Part shown: positions 14,503 through 22,781 of the stretch, piece by piece
Numbering within the stretch: the first letter of the stretch is position 1
Layout of the letters: each line of letters opens with the position of its first letter
NCBI GenBank assembly: GCA_020634215.1
Contig: JACKCD010000011.1
Location: 57,142 to 121,141 of the forward strand
Direction: 5' to 3'
DNA from: Ardenticatenaceae bacterium
GTDB lineage: Bacteria > Chloroflexota > Anaerolineae > Promineifilales > Promineifilaceae
DNA length: 64,000 nt
Translations under genes and position numbers: made by a program
Notes under the pieces: model-generated
Seen by the model: only the letters and a program-made list of their open reading frames with translations
What the model was told of the DNA's origin: nothing
Database searches by the model: none

Positions 14503-16614
14503 ATGATCCCACTGATTATGAGTGCAACAGCCCGTTCTTGGCGCAAAACGGCCGTTTCCCCCCCTATCATATGGCCTCTTCTCATCTTGCTTGTCGCCGC
14601 AATTTTGCGCCTGTATGGGTTGAGCCACATCCCTCCCGGCCTGACCCATGACGAAGCTGACCATGGCATTACCGCCTGGGGCATTGTCAAGGGTGTCCAC
14701 GCCATTTATTTCCCCATTGGGTATGGCCGTGAGCCATTTTATGATTATGCAACGGCCGTTCTGATGCGCATCACTGGCCCAACCTATCTGGCGGGGCGAT
14801 TAACGGCCGTTTTTTTCAGCCTCCTCCTCATTGCCGCCATGTACGCCTGGGTGCGCCGCGCCCTTGGCCGCTCCGTTGCCCTGCTCACTGCCGCCAGCCT
14901 TGCCACCAGCTTCTGGCCGCTCATGACCGCCCGCCAAAGCTTGCGCTCCGCCACGCTGCCAACGCTGTTTGTGCTGGCGGTGTTTTTTTTCTGGCAAGGT
15001 TTGCGGAAATTAGAGATTGGAGATTGGAGATTGAAGATTAAAGAGCGATCCCCAATCTCTGATTTCCAATCTCCAATCTCATCATTTGTTGCTGCTGGAT
15101 TATTTCTTGGTATGAGTTTTTACACCTACATCCCGGCGCGGGTGCTGTGGGGGGTCGTGCCAGCAACGGCCGTTTATCTCGCCCTGGCGCGGCGGCAAAA
15201 GCTGGGAGCCGTCTGGCGTGGGGTGGCGGTGACGCTGATGGTGGGGCTGTTTATCGCTGCCCCGCTGCTGCTTTATCTGCGTGCCAACCCTAGCACCGAG
15301 GTGCGGCTTGATGAGCTGCAAGCACCGCTGACCGCCGCCGCCAACGGTGATTTTGCTCTGCTGTGGCGCAACGTGAGCGGCGGGCTGCAGCTATTCACCG
15401 TCTTGGGCGATCCCTCTGCCCGCTACAACATCCCCGGTCGGCCGCTGCTGACCCCGCTGATGGGCTTTTTCTTTTACCTAGGGGTGTTGGCGGCCATTTG
15501 GCAGGTGGGGCAGTCGCTGCGGTTTGGCAAAGCACCGAGATTAACCGGCACAACAACGGCCGTTTGTCTAGCCCTTCTTTGGTTATTGGCCGGATTATCC
15601 CCCAGCCTTGTCACCGGCTCCGAATGGTCAATGACCCAGGCAATCGGGATGCAGCCCGTCCTGTACCTCTTTCCTGCACTTGGTGTGGTGCAACTGGTGC
15701 GGTTTGGCTTTCGCGTGGGGTCGCTGGAGCGTAATCCGGCGATCAAGTGGGGGATGATTGGGGTGCTGTGGGGATTAACGGCCGTTTTTTCCGCCAACGA
15801 CTACTTTAACCGCTGGGCCAACGACCCCAATGTGCGTGTACAGTACGAAGCCACGATGGTGGCGGCCATGGACTATCTCAACCAGCACGGCAGCGGCGAT
15901 GTTGCCATTTCCACTATTACCCCCAACGAACCCCACACGCCAGCCCTGGCACAAATGACGCTGCATAATGACCGGGTTATCCCCCACTGGTTTGATGGGC
16001 GCAGCAGCCTGTTACTGCCCAACAGCCCTGGTGCCACCTTAATTTTGCCCGGTTTTACCCCGCTACCTGTTTCTTTGGCCGCATTTGTCGCGCCAACGGC
16101 ACTGGTTGAATTGGTACCCATGCGTCCTACTGATTTGGATCAACCGCTGGCAATTTATCAGCTAGACAGTGCCGCTGTGCTGGCCGACGTGCAAAACCAG
16201 TTTGTGCCACCCGTTGCCCCAACGCGCTTTGGCACGTCGTTAACTTTTCTGGGGTATGCGATACAACCAGAAAGGGTTACGCGGGGCAGTGTGGTGCAGG
16301 TGCTGACGCTGTGGCAGGTGGAACGGCCGTTACCCCACGCCCAACTCTTTACCCACATTCTCGACAGCAGCGGCCAGCCCATTGCCCAGGCTGACCTGTT
16401 GGGGGTGCCGGGGGAAACGTGGCAGCCGGGCGACCGCTTTGTGCAGCTTCATGAGATTTGGCTGGGGGAAGAAACGGCCGTTGGCAGCTACACCCTAGCG
16501 ATTGGCCTTTATACGACGGACGATGGGCAGCGAACGGCCGTTTGGGTCAACGAGCAGCCGCAGGGAGACCTCTTGCAGCTTGCGCGGCTGGAAATAATTG
16601 CTGCGAATCCTTGA
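14503..16614 (+). CDS. GT39/PMT-like multi-spanning membrane glycosyltransferase
   Basis: About 703 residues from ATG 14503; an earlier ATG at 14434 lies in the upstream terminator and a later one is at 14518. It starts with a hydrophobic helix, then the loop GLTHDEADHGITAWG with the acidic DE pair typical of ArnT/PMT (GT-C) enzymes, the YPxG-like FPIGYGREPFYDY stretch and about ten membrane helices. The C-terminal 230 residues form a soluble beta-rich domain (LTFLGYAIQPERVTRGSVVQVLTLWQV) found in many Chloroflexota relatives. It probably transfers a sugar from a polyprenyl carrier to surface molecules. The hairpin repeat at 15010-15080 is translated in frame as LEIGDWRLKIKE...SDFQSPIS between two helices. 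Nine palindrome copies. Confidence 0.8.
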   Translation: MIPLIMSATARSWRKTAVSPPIIWPLLILLVAAILRLYGLSHIPPGLTHDEADHGITAWGIVKGVHAIYFPIGYGREPFYDYATAVLMRITGPTYLAGRLTAVFFSLLLIAAMYAWVRRALGRSVALLTAASLATSFWPLMTARQSLRSATLPTLFVLAVFFFWQGLRKLEIGDWRLKIKERSPISDFQSPISSFVAAGLFLGMSFYTYIPARVLWGVVPATAVYLALARRQKLGAVWRGVAVTLMVGLFIAAPLLLYLRANPSTEVRLDELQAPLTAAANGDFALLWRNVSGGLQLFTVLGDPSARYNIPGRPLLTPLMGFFFYLGVLAAIWQVGQSLRFGKAPRLTGTTTAVCLALLWLLAGLSPSLVTGSEWSMTQAIGMQPVLYLFPALGVVQLVRFGFRVGSLERNPAIKWGMIGVLWGLTAVFSANDYFNRWANDPNVRVQYEATMVAAMDYLNQHGSGDVAISTITPNEPHTPALAQMTLHNDRVIPHWFDGRSSLLLPNSPGATLILPGFTPLPVSLAAFVAPTALVELVPMRPTDLDQPLAIYQLDSAAVLADVQNQFVPPVAPTRFGTSLTFLGYAIQPERVTRGSVVQVLTLWQVERPLPHAQLFTHILDSSGQPIAQADLLGVPGETWQPGDRFVQLHEIWLGEETAVGSYTLAIGLYTTDDGQRTAVWVNEQPQGDLLQLARLEIIAANP
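15010..15080. repeat. GATTGGAGATT-family hairpin repeat, copy 2, inside a coding sequence
   Basis: Left arm TTAGAGATTGGAGATTGGAGATT (15010-15032) and right arm CCAATCTCTGATTTCCAATCTCCAATCTC (15052-15080). The copy keeps the reading frame of the GT39-like gene and adds about 24 residues. All other copies seen are intergenic. Confidence 0.85.
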
Positions 16615-16683
16615 ATTTGATTAAAGTGAAAAGTAGTTTGTTTACAGGCTGGGTGAAGCGTGCTACGCTACACGCTGGTAAAT

Positions 16684-16713
16684 AAAAAACGCCTGACCTA
16701 TCGGTCAAGCGTT
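16684..16713 (-). terminator. Terminator of tRNA-Lys
   Basis: On the minus strand, AACGCTTGACC, loop GATA, GGTCAGGCGTT (one mismatch in the stem), followed by a T tract (bases 16684-16689 are A on the plus strand). It lies 18 bases downstream of the tRNA. Confidence 0.85.
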
Positions 16714-16731
16714 GTCGTTTTTACAGATAAA

Positions 16732-16804
16732 TGGGCCATAGAGGACTCGAACCTCTGACCAAGTGATTAAAAGTCACCTGCTCTGCCAACTGAGCTAATG
16801 GCCC
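16732..16804 (-). tRNA. tRNA-Lys (anticodon TTT)
   Basis: Minus strand reads GGGCCATTAGCTCAGTTGG with acceptor pair GGGCCAT/ATGGCCC, D stem and loop, anticodon loop CTTTTAA (anticodon TTT), and T arm AGAGGTTCGAGTCCTCT. CCA is not encoded. Its own promoter and terminator flank it. Confidence 0.97.
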
Positions 16805-16816
16805 ACTGCGGGCGGC

Positions 16817-16845
16817 ATTATAGCCACCTGACGGCGGGTTTGCAA
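16817..16845 (-). promoter_or_regulatory. Promoter of tRNA-Lys
   Basis: On the minus strand TTGCAA (16840-16845), 17-base spacer, TATAAT (16817-16822), 12 bases before the tRNA 5' end. Near-consensus sigma-70 promoter. Confidence 0.75.
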
Positions 16846-16978
16846 GCAAATGGGCATAATCGCGGAATTGTTGCAGCTGCCGTTGGTTTGCCTGCCCTAT
16901 CTGGCTCATCTATAATCACCTTTGTGGTTGATAGGCTCTCTTCTTGAAATTGAAATGAGCCTGATTTTGGAGAATGAA

Positions 16979-17587
16979 ATGGCTGTAGCCGAATATCCCC
17001 CACAACAACAGCAGCCAGAAACGGCCGTTGATGAAATTCAGCCCGAACCAGTCGAGGTGCGGCAGCCGACGGAAATACTGGTACGTGAAATCATCGAAAC
17101 ATTGCTGCTCACCTTCTTCATCTTTTGGTTGGTGAACTCGCTGGTTGGTCGCTATCGCATTGATGGTAGCAGCATGAACCCCACGTTGGCTGATAGCCAA
17201 TACTTACTGATCAACAACGTGACCTATTATCTCGACGAGCCAGAGCGCGGTGATATTATTGTTTTCCTGCATCCCCGCAGCGATCTCAACCTTATTAAGC
17301 GTGTGATTGGCTTACCCGGCGACCATGTTGAAGTACGAGACGGGATGGTGATTGTCAACCAAGTTGTACTTGACGAGCCTTACATTGCGGCTCCCCCCAA
17401 CTACAGCGGCATTTGGGATGTACCAGATGGACAATATTTTGTGTTGGGCGATAACCGCAACAACTCCAGCGATTCTCACTCTTGGGGGTTTTTGCCAACA
17501 AGCAATATATTAGGCAAAGCATCCATCGTCTATTGGCCCCCTAGTGATTGGGAACATATACCACACCATTCGTATAACCCTAACTAA
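16979..17587 (+). CDS. lepB: Signal peptidase I
   Basis: Membrane serine protease that removes signal peptides. From ATG 16979 (GGAG at 16969-16972, spacing 6) the protein is 202 residues; upstream in-frame starts at 16955 (ATG) and 16922 (TTG) lack a better site. A glutamine/proline-rich N-terminus leads into one membrane helix (LLLTFFIFWLVNSLVG). The catalytic Ser lies in DGSSMNPTL (codon at 17171-17173) and the catalytic Lys in LIKRVIGLPGD (codon at 17297-17299). The box III region GDNRNNSSDSHSWGFL is complete. It is transcribed away from the tRNA-Lys gene. One palindrome copy near 17020. Confidence 0.94.
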   Translation: MAVAEYPPQQQQPETAVDEIQPEPVEVRQPTEILVREIIETLLLTFFIFWLVNSLVGRYRIDGSSMNPTLADSQYLLINNVTYYLDEPERGDIIVFLHPRSDLNLIKRVIGLPGDHVEVRDGMVIVNQVVLDEPYIAAPPNYSGIWDVPDGQYFVLGDNRNNSSDSHSWGFLPTSNILGKASIVYWPPSDWEHIPHHSYNPN

Positions 17588-17605
17588 ACAACGGAAGGTT
17601 AGCAT

Positions 17606-18559
17606 ATGGACAAGCGCAATGCAGGAACCCCTCTCCATTTGGATTGGGCGCTTGATGTCAGAATAAACCGCAGTGCTACGCTACGCCGTGCTCAAACGCT
17701 AGGTACACGCCGTTCGGTCAAAAAAGAGTATCAAGCAGCGTGGCTACTCAAAGCCATCACCATGATTGATTTGACCACGCTGGACGGCATGGACACGCCG
17801 CAGCGCGTGGCGCGGCTGTGTGCCAAAGCCAAACAGCCCGTGCGCCAAGATATTTTAGAGGCGCTGGGCATGGGGGAGTATGGCCTGACGGTGGGGGCGG
17901 TTTGTGTCTTTCCCAACCGGGTACGTGACGCTGTAGCAGCCCTTCATGGCACCAATATTCCCGTAGCCGCCGTTTCAACGGGTTTCCCATCAGGCCAAAT
18001 GCCTGTCTCCTCCCAGCTTGACGAGATCGAAAAGATGGTAGAAATGGGAGCCAGAGAGATTGATATTGTCATTAGCCGTGAGCATGTTCACATGGGCAAC
18101 TGGAAGGCGCTGTATGATGAAATTCAGGCATACCGTCGCGCCTGTGGCGATACGGCGCACCTAAAAACGATTATTGAAACGGGCGAGTTGGGAACCCTGA
18201 CCAATGTCTACCGCGCCAGCATGGTTTGCATGATGGGCGGAGCGGACTTTATTAAGACCTCAACCGGCAAGGCCAGCGTGAATGCGACGCTGCCGTTTGG
18301 TCTGGTGATGTGCCGCGCCATTCGGGATTATCACGTTCGCACGGGCTTTAAGGTGGGCTTTAAACCGGCCGGTGGCATTAGCAAGGCCAAAGATGCGCTC
18401 AATTGGCTCATTTTGATCAAAGAGGAGTTGGGTGACGACTGGCTAACCTCGGAGATGTTTCGCTTTGGAGCCAGCAGCTTGCTAGGGGATATTGAACGGC
18501 AATTGTCGCACTATGTTACCGGCCGCTACGCATCCAGCAAATATATGCCAGTTGCTTAG
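17606..18559 (+). CDS. deoC: Deoxyribose-phosphate aldolase, long eukaryote-like type
   Basis: 317-residue class I aldolase that cleaves 2-deoxyribose 5-phosphate to glyceraldehyde 3-phosphate and acetaldehyde. The Schiff-base lysine lies in FIKTSTGKA, the second lysine in VGFKPAGGIS, and GASSLL closes the barrel. The first 50 residues (DVRINRSATLRRAQTLG, EYQAAWLLKAITMIDLTTL) are the extension seen in animal DERA and absent from the short enterobacterial type. ATG 17606 has GGAAGG at -11. The next gene is an ALDH16-like dehydrogenase that could oxidise the acetaldehyde. No palindrome copy. Confidence 0.94.
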   Translation: MDKRNAGTPLHLDWALDVRINRSATLRRAQTLGTRRSVKKEYQAAWLLKAITMIDLTTLDGMDTPQRVARLCAKAKQPVRQDILEALGMGEYGLTVGAVCVFPNRVRDAVAALHGTNIPVAAVSTGFPSGQMPVSSQLDEIEKMVEMGAREIDIVISREHVHMGNWKALYDEIQAYRRACGDTAHLKTIIETGELGTLTNVYRASMVCMMGGADFIKTSTGKASVNATLPFGLVMCRAIRDYHVRTGFKVGFKPAGGISKAKDALNWLILIKEELGDDWLTSEMFRFGASSLLGDIERQLSHYVTGRYASSKYMPVA

Positions 18560-18560
18560 A

Positions 18561-18634
18561 AGCAGTAATCAGTAACCAGTTATCAGTTATCAGTGGTGTA
18601 CTGATTACCGATTACTGATTACCGACTACTGGTA
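18561..18634. repeat. CAGTAATCAGT-type repeat tract
   Basis: Short direct copies (CAGTAATCAGT, CAGTTATCAGTTATCAGT) are followed by inverse copies (ACTGATTACCGATTACTGATTACCGACTACTGG). The tract fills the gap between deoC and the ALDH gene and can fold into a long stem. It is another of the intergenic hairpin families. Confidence 0.7.
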
Positions 18635-18640
18635 AAAACC

Positions 18641-21054
18641 ATGACTGTTTTAGAGAAATTCAAGACGTTAACGTATGGTCCGGCACCGGAGTCGGCAGAA
18701 ACGGCCGTTTCCTGGCTCAACGACCACGACCGCGAATTTGGGCTGTATATCAATGGCAACTGGGTGCCTGCCCACGACGAACGCACCATTCCGTCACCAA
18801 CCCCGCCAATGGCGACACCCTTGCTTTAACGGCCGTTGCCGGAGCCGACGATGTAGACAAAGCCGTTAAAGCCGCCACCAAAGCATTCAAAAGCTGGAGC
18901 CAAACCAGCGACCACGAACGCGCCCGCTACCTCTACGCCATTGCTCGTGGCGTGCAAAAACACCAGCGGCTGCTGGCCGTGTTGGAATCGCTCGACAACG
19001 GCAAACCCATCCGCGAGAGCCGCGACATTGACGTGCCGCTGGTGGCACGCCATTTTTACTACCACGCGGGCTGGGCGCAGCTGATGGGAGCCGAACTGCC
19101 CGGCTACGCCCCCGTGGGCGTGATCGGCCAAATCATCCCTTGGAACTTCCCGCTGTTGATGCTGGCCTGGAAAATTGCCCCGGCACTGGCAATGGGCAAC
19201 ACCGTGGTCATCAAACCCGCCCCCGCCACGCCGCTCACGGCGCTGCTCTTTGCCGAAATTGTAGCCGAGGCGGGACTGCCGCCGGGCGTGGTCAACGTCA
19301 TTACCGGCGACGACGAAACGGGCAAGCTGATGACGGCGCACCCCGGCTTTGACAAATATGCCTTCACCGGCTCAACGGAGGTGGGCAAGATTATTCGTCA
19401 GGTGACGGCCGGCCGAGGGGTCAAATTGTCGCTCGAATTGGGCGCGGCAAATCGCCGTTTATCGTTTTTGACGATGCCGACCAGGAAGCGGCATTGAAGC
19501 GGCTGGTGGATGCCATTTGGTTCAATCAGGGCGAAGTGTGCTGCGCTGGCTCGCGGCTGCTGGTGCAGGAAACCATTGCCGAGTCGTTTTAGCGCGGCTG
19601 CGGCAGCACATGGGCAGAAGCTGCGGCTGGCTGACCCGCTGGACAAAAGCATTGACCTGGGCGCAGTAGTGGACAGGGCGCAGTGGGGAGCGGATTGACA
19701 GATGGGTGCAAAAGGGGTGGCCGACGGCGCAACCTTGTTACAACCCGCCTGTGAACTGCCCTCCCACGGCTGCTTTTATCCACCCACGCTGCTGACCAAC
19801 GTTGCTCCAGCTTCGGTGGTGGCGCAGGAGGAGATTTTTGGGCCGGTGCTGGTGGGGATGACCTTCCGCACGCCGAGCGAGGCGGTGCTGCTGGCAAACA
19901 ACACCCGCTATGGGCTGGCGGCCAGCCTGTGGACGGAAAACATTAATTTGGCACTGGACGTGGCGACCAAGATTAAGGCGGGTTCCGTTTGGGTCAATTC
20001 GACCAATCTGTTTGATGCGGCGGCTGGTTTTGGCGGCTACCGCGAGAGCGGCTATGGGCGCGAAGGGGGTAAGGAGGGGCTGTATGAATATGTGCAGCCT
20101 GCTTGGGCGAAACATCGCCGCCAGGATGCGCCAGAGATGGACAAGAATTGGGGCAAGCATGTACCCGGCCGGCCGCGCCCCGGTGGCACCAATGGCGTAG
20201 GCAGCAGCTTGGTAGACCGCACAGCGAAAATGTATATTGGTGGCAAACAGGCGCGGCCGGATGGCAGCTACAGCTATCCGGTGCTCAACCCGTCGGGCAA
20301 GCTGGTGGGGTATGCCGGGGACGGCAACCGCAAGGATATTCGCAATGCGGTGGAAGCGGCGCACACGGCCAAGGGATGGGCCGACCGCACGCCGTATAAC
20401 CGGGCGCAGATTTTGTATTTTATGGCGGAGAATTTGGCGGCGCGGGCGGATGAATTGGCAAAGCGGCTGCGGGATATGACGGGGGTGCGGGAAAAAACGG
20501 CCGTTTCTGAAGTCGAACAATCCATCTCCCGCCTCTTCACTTACGCCAGCTATGCCGACAAATACGGCGGTGTGGTGCAGGAAACGACGCTGTATGGGCT
20601 GGTGGTAGGCATGACCGAGCCGGTGGGGGTGATTGGCATGGCCTGCCCCGAAGAGCTGCCGCTGCTGGGGTTTGTGTCGCTAGTGGCTCCGGCCATTGCG
20701 CGGGGTAATACCATTGTCGTCGTGCCATCCAGCCGCTATCCGCTGCTGGCAACCGATTTTTACCAGATTTTGGATACCTCTGATTTGCCGCCGGGGGTGA
20801 TTAACATTGTGACGGGCGACCAGGCACACCTGACGCAAACGCTGATGCGCCACGATGATGTGGACGCGATCTGGTATTTTGGCGACGCGCAGGGCAGTAT
20901 GCAGGTGGAATATGGCTCGGCCAGCAACATGAAGCGGACGTGGGTGAATTACGGCCGGCCGCTGGATTGGTGGAGCCGTGAGCAGGGCGAGGGCGAGCTA
21001 TTTTTGCGCCAGGCAACCCAGGTGAAAAACATTTGGGTGCCAATGGGAGAATGA
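18641..21054 (+). pseudogene. ALDH16-like two-domain aldehyde dehydrogenase, broken by about six frameshifts
   Basis: The three frames together encode a protein of about 800 residues with two ALDH modules. Module 1: GQIIPWNFPLLMLAWK, FTGSTEVGK, LELGG with the general-base Glu, and GEVCCAGSR with the catalytic Cys. Module 2: EPVGVIGMACPEELPLLGF, GVINIVTGD, with no catalytic Cys, as in ALDH16 enzymes. Frame changes occur near 18790, 19443 (extra GC), 19587 (T run one short), 19615, 19687 (G run one long) and 19716 (G run one short). From 19717 to 21054 the frame is intact. Several changes are in homopolymers, so local sequencing error is as likely as real decay. The gene follows deoC and probably used its acetaldehyde. 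Confidence 0.8.
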
Positions 21055-21059
21055 TTCGC

Positions 21060-21329
21060 ATGAGTTCACAACCATGCCCCAATTGTGGCATTGGCCGCTG
21101 CCAGCCAATGACAACGCCATTTTTGCTGTGGGCGAATGAACAGATGGTGACGGTTCCTAACGCTCCGGCCTTTAAGTGTGATTTTTGCTTTCAGGTGACG
21201 TTTGACCCGGCGTTTGTGCGGAATATTGAGTATATGCTGTGGCAAGAGAGCGACACGGCGAAGGCGGCGCATCCCAGCCCACCTTATTTTGAGGAAAAGC
21301 CGTGGTGGGGTTTGCTGCGGAAGGGATGA
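21060..21329 (+). CDS. Small zinc-ribbon protein (YgiT/MqsA-type zinc finger)
   Basis: About 89 residues from ATG 21060 (ATG 21051 also in frame). Two CxxC pairs, CPNCG near residue 5 and CDFC near 40, form a zinc ribbon; the spacing and the hydrophobic FLLWANEQMVTVPN between them match the YgiT-type fold found at the N-terminus of MqsA antitoxins. No HTH part is present. The start touches the end of the ALDH gene and the stop overlaps the next start (ATGA at 21326), so it is in an operon with the nucleotidyltransferase downstream. Confidence 0.7.
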   Translation: MSSQPCPNCGIGRCQPMTTPFLLWANEQMVTVPNAPAFKCDFCFQVTFDPAFVRNIEYMLWQESDTAKAAHPSPPYFEEKPWWGLLRKG

Positions 21330-22213
21330 TGACACCAGCAACGGCCGTTAAGCGGGAGCAGCTTTGTCTGTTTATTGCGCGGGAGTTGGCGGGGGAAACG
21401 GCCGTTAAAGCCGTCATTGGTATTGGCAGCATTGCCACTGGGCGTATGCGCCCCGATTCTGACATTGATGCCATCATCTTTTTGGAACCTTACAACGACT
21501 ACATCGTCCCGGCTGAGGCGATTTGGCTGCCCGATGACGGCAGCTTTCACGCCATCTTTAGCCGGGATGAGCGGGTGCAGCGGGATGGGATTCAGCTTGA
21601 TTTTGCCCGTTTTGACTGGGCGCAATGGGGCAAACGGGAGTTTGCCTGGCCGGAGCAGCGGCTGGCGGAGTTGAGCAATGGGTGGGTGGCGTATGATCCG
21701 ACGGGGGAGGTAACGGCCGTTATTCAAGCCCGCACTGTCTACCCCGAAGCGTTACGCATTGAGCGGCTGGATGAGGCGGTGACGTGGTTGGATCAGCATT
21801 TGGAAGATGGCACGCCAGAGGAAAAGTGGCAATCGCTGGGGCCGCTGATTGCCCATGACCGGCTGCAGGCGGCGTATGGTTGGCTGGTGCAGGGGTTGTT
21901 TGCCATAAACGGCCGTTGGCGCGGCTGGCGCAACCGGGAAATGAGCGGCTTGCTCCAGCTACCCTGGCTGCCCAATGACCTTGAGAAGCGTTTACTGTTG
22001 GCCGGAAATGCCCCCGCCTTGGACTATGCTGGATATATGGCGCGGGTTGCTGCCCTACGCGGGTTGTTTGCCGACCTGCTGCACCGGCTGCAAGCCGAGG
22101 GATTTTACGGCAATGACCCGATTGGTGAGGCGTTTGTGCGCGGCGCAGAAGAGCCGGGGCGGGCGTGGAACATGGCTACCTGGAATGAGCAGCACCAACA
22201 GCGCAACAGTTAG
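21326..22213 (+). CDS. Nucleotidyltransferase-domain protein
   Basis: About 295 residues. The N-terminal pol-beta-type fold has GIGSIATGRMRPDSDIDAIIF, the GS-x9-DxD signature of MNT/ANT enzymes, near residues 31-50. A helical C-terminal half (VTWLDQHLEDG, LQAAYGWLVQGLFAINGRW) resembles aminoglycoside adenylyltransferase or HEPN-like bundles. The substrate cannot be told; antibiotic or protein adenylylation are options. GGAAGG precedes ATG 21326, which overlaps the stop of the zinc-ribbon gene. Four palindrome copies. Confidence 0.75.
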   Translation: MMTPATAVKREQLCLFIARELAGETAVKAVIGIGSIATGRMRPDSDIDAIIFLEPYNDYIVPAEAIWLPDDGSFHAIFSRDERVQRDGIQLDFARFDWAQWGKREFAWPEQRLAELSNGWVAYDPTGEVTAVIQARTVYPEALRIERLDEAVTWLDQHLEDGTPEEKWQSLGPLIAHDRLQAAYGWLVQGLFAINGRWRGWRNREMSGLLQLPWLPNDLEKRLLLAGNAPALDYAGYMARVAALRGLFADLLHRLQAEGFYGNDPIGEAFVRGAEEPGRAWNMATWNEQHQQRNS

Positions 22214-22230
22214 GCCAGGGGAAGAACAAC

Positions 22231-22761
22231 ATGGGTACAAGCCGATATGGTCGTGCAACTGCTGACTTAGACCTGTTTACCGATGCCTACCGCATTACGG
22301 GGCGTGCCTTGGTAGGGGCTGGGGGTTTTCAGGCGGAGCTGGAAAGCAGCAGTTCGTCTTATTTGGAAATGGAAGATGTTTACATTTCCCGTATCAACCA
22401 GCCGGGTGAAATTGTGGCGAGTTATCCAACGGCCGTTTTTCGCAAAGACAATATCAACTTCATCATGGTGCAAGAGAAACGGTCGGGCAGTGGGGCTGGT
22501 GGGGCACAATTCGGCCGGCCGCTTTTCACCCGTGGTCGCCCCGTGGCTGTATTTCTCACCGTACCCTCCTTTGAGATTCGTGGTGAGGTGCAGCAGGAGG
22601 GCAAGGTTGTGCTGCGCGAGCTTTTGGCAAAATCGCTGGGGCAATTCCAGCCGCTGCAGGCTGCCCAAGCCTCTGCCTCGCTTTACCCCGACATTTCCTA
22701 CAGTAGCGATCTGCTGTTTGTGCATAAAGAACGAATCGGTATTTTTTGTTTAGCTGGTTAG
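22231..22761 (+). CDS. Conserved protein of unknown function
   Basis: 176 residues with no signal peptide or membrane helix. The composition suggests a beta-rich cytoplasmic domain: ITGRALVGAGGFQAELESSSSSYLEMEDVYISRI, an FRKDNINFIMVQEKR strand pair and a C-terminal SYSSDLLFVHKERIGIFCL. I do not recognise the family. It lies 17 bases after the nucleotidyltransferase and 20 before the REC-CpaE-like gene, so it is probably co-transcribed with them. One palindrome near 22428. Confidence 0.65.
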   Translation: MGTSRYGRATADLDLFTDAYRITGRALVGAGGFQAELESSSSSYLEMEDVYISRINQPGEIVASYPTAVFRKDNINFIMVQEKRSGSGAGGAQFGRPLFTRGRPVAVFLTVPSFEIRGEVQQEGKVVLRELLAKSLGQFQPLQAAQASASLYPDISYSSDLLFVHKERIGIFCLAG

Positions 22762-22781
22762 CCAGGTAAAAGGAGCAGGTC

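Noticed and set aside
16922..16978. Upstream TTG/ATG starts for signal peptidase
   Set aside because: ATG 16979 has GGAG at the right distance and gives the usual length.
19738..20520. Minus-strand open frame of 260 codons inside the ALDH gene
   Set aside because: It is antisense to strong ALDH motifs and shows no family pattern.
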